Below, one piece after another: positions 19,785 through 28,266 of a stretch of 64,000 nt of DNA. Below the pieces are notes generated by a model that was not told the origin of the DNA, did not search any database, and saw nothing but the letters and a program-made list of their open reading frames with translations. Both the position numbers and the translations under genes were made by a program. How positions within the stretch are numbered: position 1 is the stretch's first letter; each line of letters starts with the position of its first letter. Source of the stretch: Leptolyngbya sp. FACHB-321. GTDB taxonomy: Bacteria; Cyanobacteriota; Cyanobacteriia; Leptolyngbyales; Leptolyngbyaceae. The stretch lies in NCBI RefSeq assembly GCF_014695975.1, contig NZ_JACJPI010000084.1, forward strand, positions 1-64,000. Direction: 5' to 3'.

Positions 19785-20591
19785 ATGCAAGGACAAACAA
19801 AACGATCGTTAACCCGCGACTGGTTGGGCACGACCGCGATCGCGCAGCGGATTTTGTTGGAGTTGTGGCGGCGTAAAGTCAGCCTTATCTGTTGGGCGAT
19901 TTTTCCAGCTTCGATTCTGATTGTCAATAGCCTGATTTTGAGTGAGCGCTCGGAGCTTTCTACTGCTGCTGCCTTTGCCCAGGCAGTTCCTCCCTGTCTG
20001 GTTGGCACGGCGCTGTTCTTTAGCTGTTTGGGTGGCAGTATTGCGACGATCGTGGCGGAGCGCGAACAGCGGACACTGAAACAGCTACTGATTTCGCCGC
20101 TGCGAGGTGCGTCTTACTTTATGGGGATTTTCCTAGCGTATGGGGCGATCGGGCTGGGGCAAACGCTGCTGGTATATGCGATTGCTATCCTCACGGGTGC
20201 TGAATTTGGTGTTGAATTTACGGGTTCGCTGCCTTTAGGTTTACTAATTATCAGTTTGAGCATGGTGGCATATGTTGGTACTGGCTTTTGCATTGGGGCA
20301 AAGCTGGCTCGCCGTACTGAAGATGTGAACGCGCTAATAGCGGCGCTGGGCGTGCCCTTACTCTTACTAAGTGGTGCCTTTATTCCGATCGAGTTTTTTC
20401 CCGTAGCCTTACGAGACCTGGCTCAATTCAACCCGATCTACCACATGATTGAGGCGTTGGCGATCGCACAAGACAGCGATCGAGGTGATCTTGCACCGCA
20501 CCTATGGTTTTTGGTTGGCTTTGCAAGCGTAATGGTGTGCGTGGGCTGGCTAACCTATCGTCAGATGCTTAATAGCGAGAGGAGGCGATAG
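19785..20591 (+). CDS. ABC-2 type transporter permease
   Basis: A 268-residue membrane protein with about six hydrophobic segments and the ABC-2 signature region (EREQRTLKQLLISPLRG and, later, LLLLSGAFIPIEFFPVALRD). It pairs with the ATPase gene that follows after five bases, forming a two-gene exporter. Proteins of this type move lipids, polysaccharides, drugs or small peptides out of the cytoplasm; nothing here fixes the substrate. Confidence 0.88.
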   Translation: MQGQTKRSLTRDWLGTTAIAQRILLELWRRKVSLICWAIFPASILIVNSLILSERSELSTAAAFAQAVPPCLVGTALFFSCLGGSIATIVAEREQRTLKQLLISPLRGASYFMGIFLAYGAIGLGQTLLVYAIAILTGAEFGVEFTGSLPLGLLIISLSMVAYVGTGFCIGAKLARRTEDVNALIAALGVPLLLLSGAFIPIEFFPVALRDLAQFNPIYHMIEALAIAQDSDRGDLAPHLWFLVGFASVMVCVGWLTYRQMLNSERRR

Positions 20592-20596
20592 CGTTT

Positions 20597-21496
20597 ATGC
20601 TGCAAATTGCCAATTTGTGCAAAGCTTACGGTCAAAAAGCCGTTTTACATAATTTGAATTTGAATCTTGCCCCTGGTGAGGTGTATGGCTTGCTGGGGCC
20701 TAACGGAGCTGGAAAAACCACAACAATCCGCATTCTTTGTCATTTACTACAAGCTGATAGTGGTAGCGTCACGATCTACGATCGTCCCCTTTCGGACGCA
20801 ACGAAACCCTTTATTGGCTTAGTACCGCAAGAGAACCTGCAATACGCTTGCTTGACCTGTGAAGAGAATTTACATTTTTTTGCACGGCTCTACGGAATCT
20901 CACGGCAGCAACGCCGCACACAGATACCTGCTTGCCTAGAATCCGTCGGTTTACTAGAGCGTGCTAAGAGTCTTGCTGAGACCTTAAGTGGTGGGATGAA
21001 ACGTCGCCTGAGTGTGGCGATCGCGCTGGTGCATAACCCTAAACTCTTGATTTTGGATGAACCAACCACCGGGCTAGATATTGAAGCACGGATCGAACTC
21101 TGGCGGCTCATTCGACAGTTGCAGAACCAGGGCATGACCATTTTGCTCACCACACATTTGTTGGATGAAGCGGAGCGCTTGTGCGATCGTCTTGGTATCC
21201 TCAAGCAGGGCTATCTTGTAGCAGAGGGTAGCCTTGCATCTCTGCGGCAATGTATTGCTGCCCAAGAAATTGTGGTGGTGCGAACAACTGCTGAAGACAA
21301 AGCGATCGCCCGCGCCCAAACCCTCGGCTTTCCCTGTCGGCGCTATGGTGATGACCTTGCCTTTTGGCTCCCAGAAGCACTAGAAATGAAGGATCTTATT
21401 GATCGTTTTGATGGCATTCCCTTAGAGTCGATCGCCCGTCAACCTGTACGCCTTGAACACATCTACGACGAAGTGCTAAAGAATGGCATGAATTAA
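20597..21496 (+). CDS. ABC transporter ATP-binding protein (exporter type)
   Basis: A 299-residue ATPase with Walker A GPNGAGKTT, signature LSGGMKRRLSVAI and Walker B LLILDEPTTGLD, the typical set for the ABC-2/CcmA-like group. It starts five bases after the permease stop, preceded by GAGGCG-type purine-rich sequence at the permease end. A C-terminal extension of about 80 residues probably contacts the permease. The stop codon overlaps that of convergent dnaX by a few bases, so the two genes share their 3' ends. Confidence 0.92.
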   Translation: MLQIANLCKAYGQKAVLHNLNLNLAPGEVYGLLGPNGAGKTTTIRILCHLLQADSGSVTIYDRPLSDATKPFIGLVPQENLQYACLTCEENLHFFARLYGISRQQRRTQIPACLESVGLLERAKSLAETLSGGMKRRLSVAIALVHNPKLLILDEPTTGLDIEARIELWRLIRQLQNQGMTILLTTHLLDEAERLCDRLGILKQGYLVAEGSLASLRQCIAAQEIVVVRTTAEDKAIARAQTLGFPCRRYGDDLAFWLPEALEMKDLIDRFDGIPLESIARQPVRLEHIYDEVLKNGMN

Positions 21497-23550
21497 AACG
21501 GTACATCGTCGTCTGAATCTAAATCTTCTTCTGGTTCTTCTGTTGCTTTAGCTTTAAGGCTAGCTGCGTCAATTTCGGCTAGCTTGGGGGCTTCTGCTAC
21601 GGTGTCACTGTCACTCATATCGACCACTCTGCCGCCAAAGAAATCAGCCAGTTGTTTGGCAGCGAGGGTTACTTCGTCTTCTTGCTGCCAGCGCTCAGAG
21701 GTAGACAACGGAGGGGAATCACTAACAGATCCTTCGGCAACGCGGTTAGTGGGTTTCGGTGGAGAGTCTATGCCTGCTTGATTGGGCTGAGAAAAACCAG
21801 TTGCCTGCCCACTGGTTGCTTGCCCATACATGGATGCGTTAGCAGGTGCAGGACGATCGGTGTCAGAGGACGGTAGGCGATCAACGGTTTCTGGCGGAGG
21901 CGTTGTTTGAGCCGCCTGAGGTGGTGCTTCTACAACCTGGAGTGCAACTTTAACTTTTGTCTTAAAGGCTTTGGCAGACGCTTTCTCAAGCTGCGGAATC
22001 ATGCCCGTGATCATCTTGATCATACTTTGAGCCTTCACGCCGACCAAAATTTCATCATCATTCTGGCTCAGTAAGTGGCAATTTACGCTCAACATAGCGC
22101 GGGTGCCCTTCAGGTCAATGTGACTCAGAATTTGCTGCCAGGTTTCGCTAAGGTTGCTGCCCTGATCACTGGCTGGTTGGCTCGTTGCAACTGGTAATGC
22201 TGCTGACACCTCGGCAGGACGGCTGACTGGCAGAGGCTTCTCAATTGCGGGTACTTCGGTTTCTGCTACGTTTGGCACGATCGCCTCAGTATGGGAGGAC
22301 ATTGCTGCCGGTATAGGTGGACGTACCGCTGCTCCCCCATTAGCCGCCTGCGATGGACTAGCTGTTTGCCCACTTGCTGCTGACTGCTGACTGCTGACTG
22401 CTGACCGCTGACTGCTGACCGCTGACTGCTGACCGCTAACGGCTGACCGCTGACTACTGACCGCTGATGGCAGCAAACCCATCAACGTGACTTCTAGCCA
22501 GAGCCTTGGTTGAGTCGTACTTTTAATCTGATCCTCGCTGCTGCGAAGCTGTTGCTGACCCGCCAGGATCGTCTGCACATCCAGGGCTTGGGCAAAGCTA
22601 CAAAGAGCTGCCCAGGTCGGTGGTGTCAGTGCTACCAGATCGTTGCGAGTTGGAGCCGTTTTGGCAATCAGCAGATCCCGATAAAAGCTGGCGAGGTTTT
22701 GCAGCACAATCAACGGTTCGCGCCCCCGATCCATCAACCGCCGAACGCTATCAAGCAGAGTTTCGGGGTTATCTTGCGCGATCGCCTCCAGCAAGTCCAT
22801 CAAATCGCGCTCTGGCACTGACCCAACCAGATCCCAAACTTTATCAACAGATACCTCACCTTCTAGCAAACTAAGTTGATCCAGTAGGCTTTCGGCATCG
22901 CGCAGCCCACCCTGAGAGATCTGGGCAACCAGGGTAATCGCCTCTTGGGTAATTGAAATCGCTTCTTTAGCTGCGATCGTTGTGAGATGCTGCACGATCG
23001 CCATCAGTGGAATGCGCCGAAAGTCAAACCGCTGACAGCGCGAAATAATGGTTGGCAATACCCGTTGCGGATCAGTCGTTGCCAACACAAACACGACTCG
23101 GTTGGGCGGTTCTTCAAGAGTCTTCAGCAACGCATTAAACGCCGCAGTGCTGAGCATATGGCATTCATCAACGACGTACACTTTGTAGCGGCATTGCACA
23201 GGCGCAAACTGCGATCGCTCAATCAGCTCTCGCATATTGTCTACGCCTGTATTGCTAGCTGCGTCGATTTCAATCACGTCTAGCGCCGAACCTTTGGCGA
23301 TCGACTGGCATACCTCGCACACACCGCAGGGCTGCTCCGTTGGCACCTCGTACGCCAGACAATTGAGTGATTTTGCCAGAATGCGCGCACTGGACGTTTT
23401 GCCCGTGCCTCTTGCGCCAGTAAAAAGGTAAGCCGGTGCAATCCGTTGCTGGTGTAGAGCATTTGTGAGCGTAGTGGCGATCGCCTCCTGCCCTACCAGA
23501 TCACTAAAGGTTTGCGGACGATATTTGTGATGTAGCGGTTGATAGGTCAT
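21493..23550 (-). CDS. dnaX: DNA polymerase III subunit gamma/tau
   Basis: A 685-residue clamp-loader subunit. The AAA+ domain has Walker A GARGTGKT (45-52), a zinc-binding Cys set (C64, C75, C78, C81), DECHML and the conserved PTIISRCQRFDF. The C-terminal part is a long linker and a tau-like tail. No intein is present, unlike some cyanobacterial DnaX proteins. Residues about 360-391 are a Ser/Gln/Ala-Val repeat (units like SAVSSQQ) encoded by tandem CTGACCG/CTGACTG repeats at 22378-22468, which also occur in spacers of this genome. The start at 23550 gives MTYQPLHHKYRPQTF, the normal opening. Confidence 0.95.
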   Translation of the reverse strand: MTYQPLHHKYRPQTFSDLVGQEAIATTLTNALHQQRIAPAYLFTGARGTGKTSSARILAKSLNCLAYEVPTEQPCGVCEVCQSIAKGSALDVIEIDAASNTGVDNMRELIERSQFAPVQCRYKVYVVDECHMLSTAAFNALLKTLEEPPNRVVFVLATTDPQRVLPTIISRCQRFDFRRIPLMAIVQHLTTIAAKEAISITQEAITLVAQISQGGLRDAESLLDQLSLLEGEVSVDKVWDLVGSVPERDLMDLLEAIAQDNPETLLDSVRRLMDRGREPLIVLQNLASFYRDLLIAKTAPTRNDLVALTPPTWAALCSFAQALDVQTILAGQQQLRSSEDQIKSTTQPRLWLEVTLMGLLPSAVSSQRSAVSGQQSAVSSQRSAVSSQQSAASGQTASPSQAANGGAAVRPPIPAAMSSHTEAIVPNVAETEVPAIEKPLPVSRPAEVSAALPVATSQPASDQGSNLSETWQQILSHIDLKGTRAMLSVNCHLLSQNDDEILVGVKAQSMIKMITGMIPQLEKASAKAFKTKVKVALQVVEAPPQAAQTTPPPETVDRLPSSDTDRPAPANASMYGQATSGQATGFSQPNQAGIDSPPKPTNRVAEGSVSDSPPLSTSERWQQEDEVTLAAKQLADFFGGRVVDMSDSDTVAEAPKLAEIDAASLKAKATEEPEEDLDSDDDVPF
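22378..22468. repeat. CTGACTG/CTGACCG repeat inside dnaX
   Basis: A run of 7- to 14-base units (GCTGACTGCTGACCGCTGAC pattern) lies in frame in the linker of dnaX. The same words occur in spacers near 26060, 32260-32480, 33855-33895 and 54165-54195, so this is a dispersed short repeat family captured in a gene. Confidence 0.85.
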
Positions 23551-23775
23551 CGGTCTACAGCAACGTTCTATTCTCTAGCGTAAGCGATAGCTACTGCGAA
23601 CATATGAACTACTTTTGCTGCTTAGAGTTAGACTACCCGACCAAAGTTAAGCTTGTACGGTAGCGATCGGGCTGATCTAGGCAGGAAGGTGACAAACGTA
23701 AGCTGAAAGCTGAAAAGCCCTTTGCCATGAGCGTCTGTATGTTAACCTGAAGAGTCATTTGATAATCGCATACTC

Positions 23776-24270
23776 ATGGCTGACTGCCCAAAAATCCAAT
23801 CAATTTATACTGACGGCGCATGTTCTGGCAATCCTGGTCCGGGTGGTTGGGGCACAGTCGTTTATTTTGCCGATGGCTCGGTACATGAAATGGGTGGAGC
23901 TGAGGCACACACAACCAATAATCGGATGGAGATGCAGGCGGCGATCGCAGCCCTCCAGTTTCTCAAGACCGTTGGCTATACAGAGCCGATCGAGCTATAT
24001 ACCGATAGCGAATACGTTAAAAACGGCATTACACAGTGGATTCATGGCTGGAAGAAAAAAGGCTGGAAAACCTCGACTGGCAAACTGGTACTAAACCCTG
24101 AACTGTGGCAGCAGTTAGATGTGCTTAATACGAAGCAGATTCAGTGGCGCTATGTACGCGGACATACTGGCAATGTCGGTAACGAACGCTGTGACACGAT
24201 CGCCCGAGCCTTTTCGCTTGGTAAAGTGCCTGACCTCAAGCAGCTACCGGAGTGGCAACGGACGCTCTAG
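23776..24270 (+). CDS. rnhA: Ribonuclease HI
   Basis: A 164-residue enzyme with the full acidic catalytic set: D in YTDGACSGNPGPGGWG, E in NNRMEMQAAI, D in YTDSEYVKNGI and D in GNERCDTIA after the conserved GHTGNVG. The basic handle region (HGWKKKGWKTS) is present. It cleaves the RNA strand of RNA-DNA hybrids, removing R-loops and primers. It diverges from dnaX across about 225 bases, so two replication-linked genes flank one spacer. MADCPKIQSIYTDG is the natural start. Confidence 0.95.
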   Translation: MADCPKIQSIYTDGACSGNPGPGGWGTVVYFADGSVHEMGGAEAHTTNNRMEMQAAIAALQFLKTVGYTEPIELYTDSEYVKNGITQWIHGWKKKGWKTSTGKLVLNPELWQQLDVLNTKQIQWRYVRGHTGNVGNERCDTIARAFSLGKVPDLKQLPEWQRTL

Positions 24271-24500
24271 CCACCAACAGCAAAAGAGCGACCCTTTGTT
24301 GGACAACTTTACGAAAAGCCAATTTTTGTAAAGGCTCATGTTTTAACCCAACAGTTTCGTACCAAACCTTTTGATTCATCGCAGTATCTTAAGATTGGAG
24401 TCTGGTTTTTAAACCCCTTGCTCATTGCAGGGTTAAGCTCTAGTCACCATAAAAATTTCTTTAATCATCAAGCCAGTAGCTATAGGTAGTAAATCCCACG

Positions 24501-24779
24501 ATGGATGCTCATTCGCACGCTCAGACTGATGCGATCGATAACCTGCCGCGCGAAATTAGAGTTGCCCAACTGCGTGACCTGGTAGACACGCTACACTTCG
24601 CCGACGAATTTTCGAGCAAGGGCTACTTAATCACTAGCTCGGAACTAGCCGACCTGATGGATGTCAACGCCAGCGCCGTTACTAGTCGGGGTGACAACTG
24701 GGTTTGGCGAAACTGGGTAGTATCGCGCGTCAGGCGCGAAGGCAACCAGATTCTTTGGCAGCTCGAACGGGTTGATTAG
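24501..24779 (+). CDS. Small hypothetical protein, possible winged-helix fold
   Basis: A 92-residue soluble protein. The segment SSKGYLITSSELADLMDV followed by NASAVTSRGDNWVWRNWVV resembles a helix-turn-helix with a wing, but I cannot assign a family function. Cyanobacterial genomes carry similar small proteins. The start ATG at 24501 gives MDAHSHAQTDA. It is an isolated gene, with a hairpin made of inverted TAGGGG/CCCCTA arms downstream. Confidence 0.65.
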   Translation: MDAHSHAQTDAIDNLPREIRVAQLRDLVDTLHFADEFSSKGYLITSSELADLMDVNASAVTSRGDNWVWRNWVVSRVRREGNQILWQLERVD

Positions 24780-24798
24780 ACAGTCATGAGTACCGTTT

Positions 24799-24865
24799 GT
24801 AGGGGACAGGTTTTGCCAGAGTCGTGGCTCATAGCTGCTCACATTGGCATCAAACTTGCCCCTAC
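24799..24865. repeat. Inverted repeat with TAGGGG/CCCCTA arms
   Basis: GTAGGGGACAGGTTT near 24799 and AAACTTGCCCCTAC ending near 24865 are inverted arms with a roughly 35-base middle, placed between two convergent genes. The right arm with its tail CCCCTACGGGTA.TTTG.TTGC recurs at about 19689-19712, so it belongs to a dispersed family. It may end transcripts from both sides. Confidence 0.6.
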
Positions 24866-24897
24866 GGGTACTTTGTTTGCGAGAAATCTCCTTAGGA

Positions 24898-25890
24898 CTA
24901 CAAACTGTTCTTAAAGTTACGTGGTCCCTTGTAGCCAGAGGCATCGGCTAGCTGTTGCAAAGTTTGCTGTCCAGGATAGAACTTACCGTTAATCTCCCAG
25001 GTGGGAAACCCAAACCCTTGACCCGTTTGTTTCTCAACTTGAGCAGCAATCGTCTGACAAGCAGCCGTTTGACTCTCTACGCCATCAGGAGCACACTCAA
25101 CATACGGCAAATCATTCAGTGCTGCTACCCCAAACAGCTTTTTCTGTTGGGTGCAGTGAGGACACCAGTAGGCACTGTACATCTTTGCGCCAGTCTGCTT
25201 GAGGTGACGGGCAAGCTGGATTTCTGCTTCGCCAGAGGTGTCTTTAATAGTGGCAAACACTTGTCCACTAGCAGACGCGATATTATAAGCATCCGCAACA
25301 GGCTTGCCTACAGGTGCATAAATTGCCAACGTAGCCACTAACGTTACAACCCCAACAATCAGCCCTGAGAACAGAAGCTGACCGATATCGTCCCAGACGC
25401 GCCCTAAAAGCGTCAGCACAAAAAGGCTGGCTGAAAAGATCGCTGACGCAATACAGTAGTAGCAAATGCCTTTAACACCAAAGGGCGCCACAAACTTCGT
25501 GAACATAATGGTCATGAGGTAGCCGCTGAAGATCAACATGGCAGTTGATCCGAGAAACAGCAGAAACCAGGTCCAGTTTTCCAGGTTCGATCGCAGCTCT
25601 TTTTGCTGATCGCCCTGGATAGCTAGTGGGGCAAGTGCGAAGATTGCCATGCTGATATATGCCACCAAGCCAAACAGCGCGAGCGGCAACCCAAACACTG
25701 TGGCATAAGGACTGGAAAGCACTTGTTCGCAGCCCCCACTTGGGCAAGCAGTATCAGTATTGGTGAATTTAGAAATGGTGATATAGGCAGTGTTGAGAGC
25801 GCCCAGAATGGCAACGCCTCCAAGCAGCGGACGCGACCAGCGCTGAATCCAGGGAGCGGTGCGACGACGATTGGCAAGACCCTTAGACAT
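24898..25890 (-). CDS. VKOR-thioredoxin fusion (disulfide-forming enzyme)
   Basis: A 330-residue membrane protein. The N-terminal VKOR domain has the loop cysteines C49 and C54 and the active CYYC (C143, C146) among about four to five membrane helices. A C-terminal thioredoxin-like domain carries WCPHC (C243, C246). In this family the thioredoxin domain oxidises substrate proteins in the thylakoid lumen or periplasm and passes electrons through VKOR to quinone. Cyanobacterial homologues have this fused layout. It is transcribed alone. Confidence 0.95.
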   Translation of the reverse strand: MSKGLANRRRTAPWIQRWSRPLLGGVAILGALNTAYITISKFTNTDTACPSGGCEQVLSSPYATVFGLPLALFGLVAYISMAIFALAPLAIQGDQQKELRSNLENWTWFLLFLGSTAMLIFSGYLMTIMFTKFVAPFGVKGICYYCIASAIFSASLFVLTLLGRVWDDIGQLLFSGLIVGVVTLVATLAIYAPVGKPVADAYNIASASGQVFATIKDTSGEAEIQLARHLKQTGAKMYSAYWCPHCTQQKKLFGVAALNDLPYVECAPDGVESQTAACQTIAAQVEKQTGQGFGFPTWEINGKFYPGQQTLQQLADASGYKGPRNFKNSL

Positions 25891-26106
25891 AAGACATCCT
25901 CAAAACCCGGCAGTTCTCCTGAACGTAACAGCGTTACCCTACCATTCTGCCCTATGCAACTTCTGATCGTATAGCAATTCTCATGGGATTGAGTGTCGGC
26001 AGAGGGAGCAGGAGAAGCAGGGGGAGCAAGAGACTAAAGAGTTGTTGGTTTTTAGTTTTTAGACGCAAGCTGACTGCTGATTGCTCAATCAACTCAAAAC
26101 TCTCCC

Positions 26107-27486
26107 TTAGCCCTCATAGTGCCGTGGTGTATAAACCCAAACGTTGCCATCAGCTCGTGCGATCGTGCGCGTTTTGCTAGAGCCGATTAACAGTACTGTT
26201 CGCATATCTGCGTGTGCGGCTGTGAGCTGATCGAGAGCAATAACCTGCACAGATTGACCCGATCGACCCAAATTACGTGCCAGCACTACGGGCGTTGCGG
26301 GCGATCGCCATTTCATTAAAATCTCTTTTGCCTTATCTAGTTGCCACGTTCGTTGTTTAGAAACGGGATTGTAAAACGCCATTGCAAAATCAGCTTGCGC
26401 TGCTAAGGCAATGCGTTCTTCAATCACTGACCACGGCTTGAGAATATCCGATAGGGAGATGGCGCAGAAGTCATGCCCCAGTGGAGCACCGATCGCCGCC
26501 GCTGCTGCCTGCATCGCTGAAATTCCAGGCGCTACATGAATCTCAAGCTGTTGCCAGGCCGGATTTGCCTCGCGATCGATCACCTCAAATACGGCGGCTG
26601 CCATCGCGTAAATGCCAGGATCGCCAGAGGAAACAACGACGACTGAGCGACCCTCAGCCGCAAGTTCCAGCGCTTGACGGGCGCGATCGAGTTCCACACG
26701 ATTATCCGATTCATGCCGCTTGCCTTGAGCAAACGCGCCGACCAGATCTAAATAGGTCTTGTAGCCGACCAGATCCGTGGCGGCTTGCAGCATTGCCTTG
26801 ACCTCCGGCGACATCCACTCAGCGGCTCCGGGACCTGTACCGACGATCGCCAGCTTACCCGGAACCACAACGGGTTGATAGACCAGATGGGTCGCGCTGC
26901 CTGCTACAGGACGATCGCTCACTTCGATCGTGTGAGTACCGTCAGTTGTAAAAGGAAGATTGCTTTGACTAAGCCAGGACGCATCACCAAGGAGTCTCAC
27001 TGTCGCTCCAGAAATGAGATCGGACGTGAACGCTTTGGCGTGTTCTGGATTGACTAACCGATAACCACGTGGCGGTGCTTCTAACACAATGTTGAAGCGT
27101 AGTTGTCCAGTGGCAGTAATGGCAGCGTTGGTATCCAGGGCACGAGCGATCGTCGTTGCCAACTCATTCGCGCCCGTTAAGCCACCCAGAAGCGGTACGA
27201 CAGCACTACCATCATCTGCCACAACAATAACAGGTGGTTCTGCTCGTTTATCTGTCAGCAGGGTTGCCAGCGATCGAATCAAAATCCCAGCGGCACAGAT
27301 GCCAATGATGGGGGTTCCCTTGCTGAACAGTTCTCGCACCGTGTCACCAAAGTTGGCGTATGGCACATCAACAGACTGCGTGCGTCCAGCTAAACCATAG
27401 ATTGTTGCGGCTGGCAGTGCTGCCTGGATTTGCCGTGCGATCGCTACACTGGTTTCGCCAAGAATAATAACAACGGGTGGTCTCAT
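26107..27486 (-). CDS. cobJ: CbiG-CobJ fusion, precorrin-3B C17-methyltransferase
   Basis: A 459-residue fusion. Residues 1 to about 205 match the N-terminal and middle domains of CbiG (GICAAGILIRSLATLL, VIVVADDGSAVVPLLGG). From about 211 (KLAIVGTGPGAAEWMSPEV) it is a class III SAM methyltransferase of the CobJ/CbiH type with SSGDPGIYAMAA. CobJ methylates C17 and closes the contracted ring; CbiG normally opens the delta-lactone in the oxygen-independent route. The His of CbiG's GH-GGAN motif is replaced (GGLTGAN). Its ATG overlaps the stop of the upstream Uma2-like gene (ATGA). Confidence 0.92.
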   Translation of the reverse strand: MRPPVVIILGETSVAIARQIQAALPAATIYGLAGRTQSVDVPYANFGDTVRELFSKGTPIIGICAAGILIRSLATLLTDKRAEPPVIVVADDGSAVVPLLGGLTGANELATTIARALDTNAAITATGQLRFNIVLEAPPRGYRLVNPEHAKAFTSDLISGATVRLLGDASWLSQSNLPFTTDGTHTIEVSDRPVAGSATHLVYQPVVVPGKLAIVGTGPGAAEWMSPEVKAMLQAATDLVGYKTYLDLVGAFAQGKRHESDNRVELDRARQALELAAEGRSVVVVSSGDPGIYAMAAAVFEVIDREANPAWQQLEIHVAPGISAMQAAAAAIGAPLGHDFCAISLSDILKPWSVIEERIALAAQADFAMAFYNPVSKQRTWQLDKAKEILMKWRSPATPVVLARNLGRSGQSVQVIALDQLTAAHADMRTVLLIGSSKTRTIARADGNVWVYTPRHYEG

Positions 27487-28217
27487 TGTGGTCGATCGTT
27501 TGCCTGGCTCGGCTTGTCTTGCAACTCAAGTTGCTGGACAAAGGCTTGATGCGCTGCGGACTCAATGCCCGTTTGTAAGACTGCTAACACCGATCGCATC
27601 TCGCCCTGCAACATAGCTTCGACGTTTAGCCACAAGCCTGGAAATACCTGGCTGTGAAGCACACCTTCATCAGGTGCTAACGAAACGTAATCCCCATCCT
27701 GTAACTGAAACCAATCAATTTTTTGGTCAAACACTTGCCAGACGATGTATTCCTGCACGCCACTCCGTCGATAGGCTCTTTTCTTGTCGCCCAAATCGAT
27801 CGCGGCACTACTAGCAGCAACCTCTACGACCAGTTCTGGTGCCCCTTCCACGTACTCATCCTCACTCAACATAGAGCGCCCACCGCTTTCTGCACTAATG
27901 AGTAAAACACCATCTGGTTGTGGCTCGTTGTCTATATCCAGACGAACGGTTGGCTCAATGCCCATTTCTACACACGACGTAGCGGCTTCATACACTCCTA
28001 GCCAGGTGATTAAGCGCCCATGTGGTTTGGCATGAGGTCTAAAGCGTAACGGTGATGCCATGTACACGACTCCTTCAATCAGTTCGGCTTTTTTCAATTT
28101 GGGCATGGCATGGTAACGGCGCTCAAATTCGGGACGGGTCAAGCGATCGCCGTTTTCCAGTGGTGGCAGTGCCGACCCTTTTAACTGAGAAGTCGTGGTT
28201 TGAGGCAAGGAAGTCAT
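27483..28217 (-). CDS. Uma2-family (DUF820) putative endonuclease
   Basis: A 244-residue protein with the Uma2 core: an N-terminal RFEEM-like region (YHAMPKLKKAELIEGVVYM), PQPDGVLLIS, ELVVEVAASSAA and GDKKRAYRRSGVQEYIVW. Together these give a PD-(D/E)XK-type arrangement. The family is highly expanded in cyanobacteria; biochemical roles are unclear. It sits inside the B12 operon, 49 bases after cobI and overlapping cobJ by four bases, so it is co-translated with cobalamin genes. Whether this is meaningful or a chance insertion is open. Confidence 0.88.
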   Translation of the reverse strand: MTSLPQTTTSQLKGSALPPLENGDRLTRPEFERRYHAMPKLKKAELIEGVVYMASPLRFRPHAKPHGRLITWLGVYEAATSCVEMGIEPTVRLDIDNEPQPDGVLLISAESGGRSMLSEDEYVEGAPELVVEVAASSAAIDLGDKKRAYRRSGVQEYIVWQVFDQKIDWFQLQDGDYVSLAPDEGVLHSQVFPGLWLNVEAMLQGEMRSVLAVLQTGIESAAHQAFVQQLELQDKPSQANDRPQ

Positions 28218-28266
28218 GGCAACAGTTCCCCGATCTGGGGTGAAGGTGATTCTATTATCAATAATT

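Noticed and set aside
21493-23550. Intein in dnaX, as reported in some cyanobacteria.
   Set aside because: The ATPase motifs are continuous and the protein has normal length apart from the repeat linker.
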